Of a stretch of 64,000 nucleotides of DNA, positions 50,800 to 60,951 are shown in pieces; position 1 is the first letter of the stretch, and every line of letters starts with the position of its first letter. Below the pieces are notes generated by a model. The model saw nothing but the letters and a program-made list of their open reading frames with translations, ran no database searches and was not told the DNA's origin. The position numbers were made by a program, and so were the translations under genes. The DNA lies in contig NC_052046.1 of assembly GCF_015832195.1 (NCBI RefSeq), forward strand, positions 46,696,473-46,760,472, read 5' to 3'. Source of the stretch: Motacilla alba alba. Lineage: Eukaryota; Chordata; Aves; Passeriformes; Motacillidae.

Positions 50800-51690
50800 G
50801 ATTGTTTTTGCTGGGTCCACTAATGGCTACAGCAACATTGCCAGGCCCACAGCTGTGGAGATTACTGGAGTAGCAGCACTTTGGCCTAGGCAAACAAAAC
50901 CAGTTCTGATGATGCCATGACACCCAGGTGAAAGTCCCAGGTCATGTCCCAGGGCACAACACTGGCAGAGGTGCTGGAGATGGCAGCTGCTGCTAGTGGA
51001 GAGAAGAAAAGTGGCCAATACCAGTGAAGGTGTCATGAGCCAAAAATAATTTCAGCAGCCAGGATGACCCATCTCATTTCATTCCCCACAGCCATGAGTT
51101 CTGTGTCAGCCTAGGTCACATGCTGCTTGTACTCTCTTAGCACCAAACACTTGGAGGAATTTTTGCAGGAGCGTAAGGACAATAAATAGGTTGAAATAGA
51201 GGTTGTTGAAAACCCACCTTCACCTGTGTCTTGGCATCACCAACACAATCAGCTGCCACACCAGACTGACCCAAACCAGCTGGACCAAACCCTCCAAGTA
51301 TGCTGCTACTACACACACAGACCTTCCTCTGGTCCCCAGGAAAGACAAATCCTACTGCTGCAGCAGTGGAGGTTTCTGGGCCACAGACATGTGGAGGGCA
51401 GACAGAGGCCAACCTGGGAACCTCCCATCCTTCCAGGTCTGCTTTTCTGTTCCTGTCATCTGGCAGACCCCTCTTTGCAGCTCCAAGCTCAGCTCTGTTC
51501 CCAAGGCTCTAGGCCTTTTGGGCCATGGCATCCAGGAGAATTCCATGCCATGCACAGGTGTAACCGCACAGGCTGGTCATCCTTCCAACCTGTCATTGGG
51601 ACTTGTGGACAGGATTGTGCACATGGTTGCTTCCCTGATGAGCAACCTCTGCTTCTTGAGAAAGATTTGTAAATGTCCTTAGAGAAGGGC
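50800..51690 (+). other. GC-richer patch with overlapping ORFs, no recognised product
   Basis: Composition is richer in G and C than the flanks. Two overlapping plus-strand frames are the longest outside repeats: 159 residues at 51203-51682 (starting MLKTHLHLCLGITNT) and 148 residues at 51226-51672, in different frames, with further frames on the minus strand at 50827-51036 and 51137-51412. No domain, signal peptide or membrane segment is evident. Open frames in several registers at once argue for composition rather than coding. A decayed retroelement or non-coding transcript unit is possible. Confidence 0.2.
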
Positions 51691-52507
51691 TTAAAAACAC
51701 TGTACTAAAGAAATTATGAGAGTAGCATGAACACCCACAGTATAATCTATGTATGATGGTGATAAACGTGATTTTTTATTTAATATCCAGATTAGGACAG
51801 TAGACCGTCTAAAAGCTTATTTCCTGAATACCCCTTAGGAGAGGCAAGGAGAGGAACACATATACTAGAGGCAGAGTGGTAAAACTGCATCAGGGTAGTG
51901 CTAAGATTGTCCTATTGGGGGATCCATGAGTAGCTAGGAAAAGCAGTGAAAAGTGTCAGAACTTACAGATATAGAAGTTATTTTGTGTAAGCAGGACTAA
52001 CAGATAATTAGCCAGAACCTCAGAAGGTTGCTTCAAAGTTAAATATAGAGACAGCATAATGACAGATGACATTTACCACTGATGAATGGTGTACATTGGA
52101 GGAAATGTTTTGCTCAGAGTACTGAGTCCTAAGCTAACGGTAATGATTCAGGAAAAAATATCTTCCCTTTCTGTGGACAGTGCAACATAGAGATTGTTAA
52201 ATAGATGGTAATTTTTATTTTTGTAAGTATTAAAAAGAAAAAAAGGAAGAAGGTGGATTGATTCCTTATATGCAATTAGTGCCCCAAAAGTTTCCCTGAA
52301 CTAATTTTGTTCAGTCCACTAGACATGCAACAAGAACAAAAGTTTCAAAGTTACAAAAAAGGCTGAGGTGTTTCAGAATGATTCATCTGGGAAAAGAGAA
52401 TAACTGAAGGTGATATCAAGAGCATATAGTTGACAAATGTTCACATATTTTTTTTAATTTCTGCATTCTCAGGTAGAGGTGGAGCTCAAGCTGTTTACTT
52501 GCTTCGC
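51691..52507. other. AT-rich stretch without recognisable genes
   Basis: Nothing recognised as a gene or repeat. Confidence 0.5.
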
Positions 52508-52584
52508 AAAAAAAAAAAAAAAAAAGAAAAAGGGTCTTGGAGTTGGGTTCATTTCTTTTTTTTTTTTTCTTTTTTTTTTTTTTT
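52508..52584. repeat. A18 and T13-C-T15 facing tracts
   Basis: Eighteen A at 52508-52525 are followed, after about 30 mixed bases, by T13 at 52556-52568, a C, and T15 at 52570-52584. The tracts are inverted relative to each other and could form an A/T stem with a loop. The lysine- and phenylalanine-rich frames crossing it are artefacts. Confidence 0.92.
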
Positions 52585-54996
52585 ATGTTGTGGTCCTTCT
52601 TTGGGATGGAGTTAAAACCTTCTGTAAAGCAAAAGTAACCAGGCTGGAAATATCCAATCCTTTCATGGGTAGGTATGGGAATGGAGAAAACCAATGTCTA
52701 TCTGAAATCACAGGCTCTGGGAAAGTACTGTTTTCCTGCAGTCTAACAACACTAAGGAATTGAGAACTTTCATTCTCTTTGGTTTAGGCTAGAAATTTCT
52801 CTTGATAGACTAGTTTTGCTAAAATTTCTCGGTCCCTTTCCAAAAGTAGTAAAGAGTTTTGGAAGAGTGATATCAAGTAACATGATTTTTGCTTCAAAAA
52901 ATTCCTGAACATATCTAATAAAGAGAGAAAAAAAACCCCTGTAGAACTAGAGAGGAATATTCTTAGAGGAATATACTCCATTTTCATAGCAAATGATTAG
53001 CCAAGGAAATTCTGTAAATACTTTCAAGACCAAGGGGTAAGTGGAAAGATGGTGTCTGTACTGACATGTCTTATACAGGTTCCAGCATATCAGAAATAAT
53101 TATTACATCTCTGCTTTCATGTAGTCATGAGCTGCAGTCCTAGCACAACATTACTCAGCAGTTTGGCATCAGAAGTTTGTAGCATCTGCCGATGTCAAAA
53201 AGCAGATTTTACACTTCTTTGGAATTAGCTTCTCCCCCTGCTCAGTTCTTCTTGCCTAGTACTTCAGTGAGAGAGGTTGCACTGAGTTGCAGCAGAGCAC
53301 CACAAGCAAAGCTACATAATTAATACACTAGAAAATTAATTAGCCTGGTGCTCAGTGAGGAGATTTGTTCTTGGTAACATGATTCTGAATAATCATCTAT
53401 CTCTTGCTTTCTCTGAGTGAACAGTTTGCAAGCATCAGCAGCTATTGCAGGCAGTTGCATCACTGATCTGTCATTCTTTCACGGCCGTACCATATGGACA
53501 ATAATAACTTAAATGGAGTCTAGCAGATGTAAAGGACATAGTGCCAAAATGAGAATTCACAGATAGGACCAGTGTGTTTGCATTGAGATGTTTAATGTTA
53601 AATTTTTTACTTAATAATTAAAAATATTTGTAATTTTCAACATATATATGTATATAGTGAAAATCTGTGTTTATGTTTAGTTGGAGTGATGAAGAAATTA
53701 AGAAAGCAGATGGCATTAAAGAGCAATATTTTCTATGAAGTTCATTGATTTTCTGAGTCTGTGTGCCTTTCTACAAAGTAGGGAGAGAAACAGTGAAAAT
53801 AATTTTTTTAATCAGTTAGATTAGCAAGAGAGTTTTTTGTGCAGTTACTCAAATAAGAGCAAGAGGTCCTGTTTAAACCCAAGGTACACAAATGTTAGTA
53901 TCTTTGTTTTCCCAAGCTTTGCAGAATGCATTCCATCGTTTGGATACAGTACAGAAGAAACACTGCTACAGTACTCAATGCATACACACTGAGAAAAACA
54001 AGAAATTCAGAACATGTTTTGATCACTTTGTTTTATCAATCCTAACATGCATGAGGAGGGATGCCTGAGTCACTCCTTCAATCATGAGCAATATTTCCAA
54101 ATAGCACTCTCCTCTCCTACTCCCAAGGCCCTAGGAAAAAGGGAAGTGCCACAAGCAAGACTGGGTCCACAGGTCACCTCTTTCTCAGCACAAAAACCCC
54201 CTGTCCTTCCCTTGTCCCCTTTCTTACCTCTGAATTTGGAAAAAAAAAGTAGTGGTGTCTGGGTGCTTCACAAAGGGAAGTGAAAAATTTCAAAGCAGAC
54301 AGGAAACACCGCGCTGCAATGAAGCCAGCCTTGTGACAAGGGAACATCCTCTTATGGACAGAGCTTGAGAAAGCTTTGAGAAAGCAAACAATTTTACTTG
54401 TAAGCCCTTACACACACGAACACGCGTGTGCATACACACACACACATAACACTTTTCACAACTCTCAAAGATTAGAGTTTGACCCACTTGAACTTTGGGC
54501 TAGACCTGGACAATAACTCTGTTTTTGTGACTAATGGAAATTTAAGAGCATTCTCAGAATTTTGAGAATAATCCTGCCCCTGTGAACTTCACCTCCTGGG
54601 GTGAAGTACTCTGTCTGCAAAATTACTTCACAGTGTCAGGGTTGTGAGAGTTATTCTAGTTACTCATAAAGTAAAAAGGAGTTAGGGTAATTGTCTTATT
54701 TTCCACCTGAAAGCTCATTTTTACAATAGTTTCTCTTCATATTGAGAGCACTGAAAAAACAATTTTTGTACTAAATTTGAACTTGATAATATTATAGTTA
54801 TAATATGGTAATAGTACCAATATAATATTATTACTCTTATATATTAATTAATTATTAGTATAGTAAATTTACAACACAGAATTAGAAACTGCATATGTTA
54901 GTCAAAATGGAAAAAATGCTACCTTGAACACTAGAAAATTTCACAATAAAGTGGTGTTCATCGTATAGGCCATCAGGTTGAGTTATGTGAAGCAAC
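52585..54996. other. AT-rich stretch without recognisable genes
   Basis: No gene recognised. Between about 54781 and 54860 the sequence is almost pure A and T with several short dyads, for example GTAATA...TATTAC. A CA-rich run is at 54409-54448. Confidence 0.55.
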
Positions 54997-55014
54997 TCAG
55001 AAGAACTGAAGAAT

Positions 55015-55947
55015 GGAAGGGAGGGAGGGAGGAAGTGGTGGAGGAAAGTAGCAGAAGGAAGAGGCAGAAGGAAGTGGCGTAAGGAAGGAAGTGGTGTAAG
55101 GAAGTGGCGTAAGGAAGGAAGTGGTGTAAGGAAGGAAGTGGCGGAAGGAAGTGGCGGAAGGAAGGAAGTGGCGGAAGGAAGTGGCGGAAGGAAGTGGCGG
55201 AAGGAAGTGGCGGAAGTGGCGGAAGTGGCGGAAGGAAGTGGCGGAAGGAAGTGGCGGAAGGAAGTGGCGGAAGGAAGGAAGGAAGTGGCGGAAGGAAGGA
55301 AGTGGCGGAAGGAAGGAAGGAAGTGGCGGAAGGAAGGAAGGAAGTGGCGGAAGGAAGTGGCGGAAGGAAGTGGCGGAAGGAAGGAAGGAAGTGGCGGAAG
55401 GAAGGAAGTGGCGGAAGGAAGGAAGGAAGGAAGGAAGGAAGGAAGGAAGGAAGGAAGGAAGGAAGGAAGGAAGGAAGGAAGGAAGGAAGGAAGGAAGGAA
55501 GGAAGGAAGGAAGGAAGGAAGGAAGGAAGGAAGGAAGGAAGGAAGGAAGGAAGGAAGGAAGGAAGGAAGGAAGGAAGGAAGGAAGGAAGGAAGGAAGGAA
55601 GGAAGGAAGGAAGGAAGGAAGGAAGGAAGGAAGGAAGGAAGGAAGGAAGGAAGGAAGGAAGGAAGGAAGTGGCGGAAGGAAGTGGCGGAAGGAAGTGGCG
55701 GAAGGAAGTGGCGGAAGGAAGTGGCGGAAGGAAGTGGCGGAAGGAAGTGGCGGAAGGAAGTGGCGGAAGGAAGTGGCGGAAGGAAGTGGCGGAAGGAAGG
55801 AAGGAAGTGGCGGAAGGAAGTGGCGGAAGGAAGTGGCGGAAGGAAGGAAGGAAGGAAGGAAGGAAGGAAGGAAGGAAGGAAGGAAGGAAGGAAGGAAGGA
55901 AGGAAGGAAGGAAGGAAGGAAGGAAGGAAGGAAGGAAGGAAGGAAGG
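55015..55947 (+). repeat. Compound GGAA / 13-base GGAAGGAAGTGGC array
   Basis: The array is built from GGAA and from a 13-base unit (GGAAGGAAGTGGC), with 9-base (one GGAA fewer) and 17- or 21-base (extra GGAA) versions. I count 32 GTGGCGG junctions. Two uninterrupted GGAA tracts are embedded: 55413-55668 (256 bases, 64 copies) and 55838-55945 (108 bases, 27 copies). The left edge (55015-55136) holds decayed variants such as GTGGTGTAAGG and GGGAGG, so mutation has accumulated there first. Because neither 4 nor 13 is a multiple of 3 and no unit makes a stop, every frame stays open. The 260-319 residue products (Gly-Arg-Lys-Glu repeats on plus, Phe-Leu-Pro-Ser on minus) are therefore artefacts. 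Confidence 0.97.
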
Positions 55948-57612
55948 TTGTTTCATTAATGGACTCTAAAAATTAAAAACATGGAACTGGATTGTTTCAG
56001 AAAGCGCAGTAGAGATGGGCTGGGGAGGAAGCAGTGACTCTCCTATTTTAAATGAAGGAACTACTGAAACCTGTTGCATGTGTATTTTTACTGAATTTTT
56101 GTATTGATTCCAAAACCCTAAAACTCATAAACACCCTGATCCTATGTCGCATAGGGAAAAGCTGATACTTTCAGGAAGAATGTCTTGTATTTGTGTGAGG
56201 TCAGCTTTGTAGTAATGTGTGCTTCCCATCATAGATTCAGCTTGGAGCTAAAATCAGCAAAAGCATATATACCAAAACATAACTTTATCATTCCATTTCC
56301 ATGGATGCCAAAATAAACAGAAGGATATACTGCTGAAATCCCCAAGCATTGTTGTTACACTAATACATTACAGTTACACAGTTATATACAAATAAAAGCA
56401 TCTAATCTGTTGTCTAAACTTAGCAGAAACAATGCCCAGAAGCTTCTCACAATTAAGCTAGCCAACATGTCTCACAGCAAATTTGTTGCCCCCACCGCAC
56501 CATGTGAAAGTACATGTAACTCAGCAAAACTGAAGTCGCTTTTCTCCCTGGTTTTATGACTCCTGCACAGATTACAGTAGACACACATATACCAGATCTA
56601 TCCACTTTCTTTGTATCGCTTTCCTTTTCCATTGATTAAAAAGGCAGGGATGCTCAGGCCTATAGCTGAAGTCAGGAGGAGCACAGTGTGGTTAATTTTT
56701 TTCCTGGGGAGGACAAGAAGAGGAGTGGAATGAGGGATGCCTCCTGACATTTCTGTCTCAACATTGCTGCAGTGCAGCATGTCTACAGGGCTCTGGGGGA
56801 GAACATCAAAGTGATGCTGCTTGCTAGCTCTTGTTCTCATCTTTCTTTTTCGCCTTGGACTAGCAACCTGTAATTTTGTGAGCAAACTAGGTGTTCCCAG
56901 ATCTCCCCTCCACGTAATTTCAAGATAATTATCTGTTCCAGCTTATCCTCTTCCTGGAGGACCCACACTTACCTAATGAGCTGAAAAGGAGGCAGAATAA
57001 TGTACTAATGACATTTGCTGAGAATTTTAAGCAGAAAAGAACTAAGGAACAGAAATGAGAGTGAGAAAGCACTTACAGAGGCCCAGTGTAAGTCATCATG
57101 ACTCATCAGATCATAACTAAAAGAGCAGTATCAAATCAAATGGAGCATTTTCAGGACAGACACTGCTTCTCATTTGCAGCAAACAAACAGATAAGAAGGC
57201 AGGAGACTATCATTGATTTTAATTAGTGTTCAATTATGACCGGCACATCAATATATTAATTGAAACAGAAAGGCTGGTATCTGCTTAATTAGATCTATAT
57301 TTCTCTATGCATCAGTGTTCATTTCATCAGAAGAAACTTAGCTGGAGACTGACCTGTTTTGGAAGGAAAAAACCTCAGAACACAAAAACCCCCACAAAAC
57401 TCAGCTGTAATTAATGCTGCTGATGTTGTTTCATGCTTTAGAAAATGTCATACAACTCATCAGAATTACAGAATGGTTAAGTGAGAGCAGGGGAGGAACC
57501 ATTGTCATATGTGGTTGTTTCAAAGGAAGCTGCTTGCCTGTCCATGAGAGTCCACCTGCACAGAAACAGGTCACAGAGCTACCCTCTTAGTTTCAGGCAA
57601 GCTGCTTTATTT
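55948..57612. other. Stretch without recognisable genes
   Basis: No gene recognised. Around 57200-57310 there are several TAATTA-type words in a short interval, which is compatible with but not proof of a regulatory element. Confidence 0.5.
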
Positions 57613-58920
57613 CATGGAATCACAGAATGGTTCAGGTTGTAAGAGACATCAAACATCATCTAGTTCCAAGCCTCCTTCCATGAACAGGGACATCTTCTAC
57701 TAGATCTGGTTGCTTAAAGCCCCATGCAACTTGGGCCAGAAAACTTTTAGGGATGGGAAGTTCAGTGCCTCATCATCCTCACAGATTAAATAAAAATGTT
57801 CTTTAAAAGATAAAGAATTTCTTCCAAATTTCTAATCTAAATCTCCTATCACTTTAAAGCTCTTCTTTCTTGTCTTATTACTACATGTCCTTGTGAAAAG
57901 TCCCTCTTCAGACTTCATGTAGGCTCTCTTCAGGTACTGAAAGGTCACAACTAGGTCACTCCAGAGCCTTCTCTTCTCCTGGGTGAACAAATACAACTCA
58001 CCCTGTCCCCACAGATGAGGTGCTGCAGCACTCATACCCTATTTGTTGTTCTTCCCTAGACTTAGTCCAGCAGGTCCATATCCTTCCTGTGCTGGGACCC
58101 CAGAGCTGGATGCAGGGCTCCAGGTGGGCTCTCACCAGAGCAGAGCAGAGCAGAGGGGCAGAATCCCCTCCCTGGCCCTGCTGCCCACGCTGCTCTGGAT
58201 GCAGCCCAGGACACGTTTGGCTTTCTGGGCTGGGAGTGCCCATGGCTGGCTCATGTCCAGCCTCTCACCCACCAGCTTCTCCCTAGGGCTGCTCTCCATC
58301 TGTTCATCCCCCAGCCTGTGCTGATACCAGAGGTTGCTCTGACCCAGGTGCAGCACCTTGGTCTTGTTAAACTTCATGAGATTCCCATGGGCCCCCTACT
58401 CTAGCTTGTCCAGGTCATTCTGGACGGCATCCCATCCTTCAGGTGTGTCAATGGTGGCATCTGTATATTTACTGAGTATGTACTCCATCCTTTTGTCTAT
58501 GTCAATGACCTCTTTCTTCTCTTCTTTCTCCTTCCTTTCTCTACTGGTGTAGTCACAACGTCACAGAATGCTCCTGAGTTGGTCAGGTCAGGACTTGCCC
58601 TTGGTGAAGCTGTGCTGGATGTCTTGGATCACCTTCCTGTCCTCCATGTGCCTTAGCACACCCTCCACAAGATTCTATTCCATACTTTCCTGGGCACATA
58701 GGTGAGGGGTAGTTAAGGGTAGTTCATCTACCCTCTGATGAGTGGGTAGTTCCCAAGGTCCTCCTTCCTACCCTTTTTTGAGACAAGGGAGACAATACCT
58801 CCCTCTTTCCAGTCACCTGGGACTTCCCCTGACTGTTGTGGCTTTTTGAGTATCATGTAGAATGGCTTAGCAACTGCATTAGACAATTCCCTCAGAACTC
58901 TGGAATGCATCTCATTTTTG
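57613..58920 (-). mobile_element. CR1 LINE with large internal deletion
   Basis: On the plus strand it opens CATGGAATCACAGAATGG, the reverse complement of a CR1 3' end, and runs leftward in the protein. 57830-58250 holds the C-terminal region, and 58132-58377 (minus frame) is KFNKTKVLHLGQSN followed by DMSQPWALPAQKAKR. At 58728-58915 (minus) the upstream part of the reverse transcriptase is readable as SGEVPGDWKEGGIVSLVSKK and GRKEDLGNYPL. Between about 58440 and 58560 only 120 bases replace some 500 expected, removing the catalytic FADD box. Several frameshifts are also present. It is an old, dead copy in the opposite orientation to the 8585-9788 copy. Confidence 0.93.
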
Positions 58921-60270
58921 TGGCTGTAAAAATCTGAAAACTGAACTTGTGCTAAAAGGCTGAGTCCAACACCACAAAAAAAAAGCATGATCTGCTACCA
59001 GGTATTTTCTCATTTCCAGTATACATAATGTTACATCAAGACTCAAAGAGAAACTTAACTCCCTGAGGTAGCACTGGCTCTATTTAAATATCCTTATGGT
59101 TTAAAGCATATGTGAAGAAAAGGGAAACATGGGTTTAAAAATTACTGGCTTGTGAGTGAAGAGAGGTGGTGTATGAATAGTGCAGTGCAGTGATGTGGTA
59201 AAAACCCATGTCTCTAGAAGTGGGATGAAATCATTCTACTTCATTTGGGCACTGGGAACTTCAAACACTCATTAGAAGAGTTCAAAACCCACTGAGAGCT
59301 ACAATTTTTGCACAACTAACTCAAATACTTGGCAATCATGTTAAAGAAAAAAATAAAGCAAGAAAAGAGCCACAAAATTGCTCACATTATCAATTGCAAC
59401 TGGCAATATTAACTTTATCAACTTCAGGCCCTTCGTTTTATAAGTGTGTAGTTGAAGATACATGTGCTATCAATTGGTTTTATCTCTTCTACCTTCTACT
59501 TTATCTGAGTCACATGAATTACTAGTTATTAAGTTGTCAAAAGCCCTTTTTATATTTGAGTCTATATTTAGAACTAATTATGTTTTTCAAATAGCATGAT
59601 AGGCACTTTTCAGCACTGATCACATTAAGAGACTCTCACTCTGTATAGGCACTTGGAAAGTGTTTAAGCCAACAAAAAGATAGGAGTAGGCTGAAACATC
59701 CCTGGAAGCCTTGATCAGAGCTAAGAGCTTCAGCAGGTTGAAGGCTTTTGGGAACAGTAAATGGATTTTTAAGTTGGCTCTTACTTCCCCTACTGTATTG
59801 ACTAGGAAGCAGCTAAATAAAAAACCCACATTCATACTCAGCAGTTTCTTTATCAAGATAACTTTTCCTACATGTTTGAAGATATAATCTTACATCTCCA
59901 AATCCCTCACAAACATAGCATTCAAAGCTATATGGGATATATCATTATTTTTCAGCTGTAACACCATGGGACAATGTGGGTCTCTGATTCTTGATTCATG
60001 ATGTCAGCATGTTAAAACTTATGCATAGCCAGAAGACATGCTCTTTTCAATATGAATTCAATCCAAGGATTTTGAGACTGATTCAAATCTATGAGACTAC
60101 AGACATAGGAAGTATGAGTATGTGTCCAAGTGATGCAGAGTGTGGGAAAAAGCTAAAATGTTTAGCAATGCACATGGACAAAGCTTAGAGAAATTGCTTC
60201 CATCAGGACTTGTACAATCTAGAAGACAACTCAAAAGCAAACCCAAAAATCAGAAAACTGCAGTTTATTG
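58921..60270. other. AT-rich stretch without recognisable genes
   Basis: Nothing recognised. The reverse-strand frame at 59620-59856 (78 residues) has no motif. Confidence 0.5.
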
Positions 60271-60276
60271 GACAGA
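60271..60276. repeat. Target-site duplication, left copy
   Basis: GACAGA directly precedes the LTR terminus TGTGGGG. The same six bases follow the other terminus at 60946-60951. Confidence 0.9.
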
Positions 60277-60945
60277 TGTGGGGTTTCACCCCCGGATTGG
60301 GATGACCCCGAAAGATGGAAAAGTCCCTCCTCCAACCCGTGTCTTCGAAGAAAGACTCAGTAGTCTTCTGTTGTCTGTTCTCAAGGTTGTTTATTGTTGG
60401 TTATCTACAAGATTCTTCTCCTGAACTGCTGTGGCCCGTTCAGCAGCTCAGATAAAGGCACTCTGCCCTCTCAGGGGGCTGGTGCTATCTTTTATATCAT
60501 ATATTACGTACTACGTTTTTGCTTTTTCCCCAATACCTACTATCTATATTGAATGGTGACTTTCTACTCTAAACCAATCTGTGAGTGCCAACATCACCAA
60601 AGACATGGAGGTTAGGAAGGAGAAAGAAAGAGGACAGGGCACACCCAAGTCCCTCCATCTTAGAACTCCTTACCCCCATGTACAAAACTTGGACCCCTGC
60701 GTACAAGGCTTAAAACCCCCCTGTACAGCACTCAAAAATCCTTCCTTTCACTTTGTGATTATCTCTACTATGCTATCTAAACTTTTGTGTGTGGCTTGTA
60801 ATTCTTCATACAGAGTTAGTAACTTGCTTCATGGGCTAAGATCAAAACCCCAAGAGTGTCTTTGGCTGCATGCCAGGGTCTCAGAGCCCCCTGCCAGCGG
60901 CTCTGGCCATCCAGGACACCCAGAGGAGAGTCCTGGGTTCCGACA
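60277..60945 (-). mobile_element. Solo LTR, 669 bases, ERVK-like
   Basis: On the minus strand it runs from TGTCGGAACCCAGGACTC to CCCCACA, with TGT...ACA ends and a perfect 6-base target duplication (GACAGA). In minus orientation a TATAAA lies at 60496-60491 and an AATAAA at 60395-60390, about 100 bases apart, giving U3 of about 450 bases and a U5 of roughly 90-115. Six-base duplications are typical of beta-retrovirus-like integrases. No internal region or second LTR is present, so homologous recombination has removed the provirus body. The plus-strand frame of 125 residues at 60581-60958 is a by-product. Confidence 0.93.
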
Positions 60946-60951
60946 GACAGA
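60946..60951. repeat. Target-site duplication, right copy
   Basis: GACAGA directly follows the LTR terminus ending CCGACA and matches 60271-60276 exactly. Confidence 0.9.

Noticed and set aside
54997..55969. Open frames of 260-319 residues on both strands
   Set aside because: They translate the GGAA/13-base array; no unit makes a stop in any frame, so they are composition artefacts.
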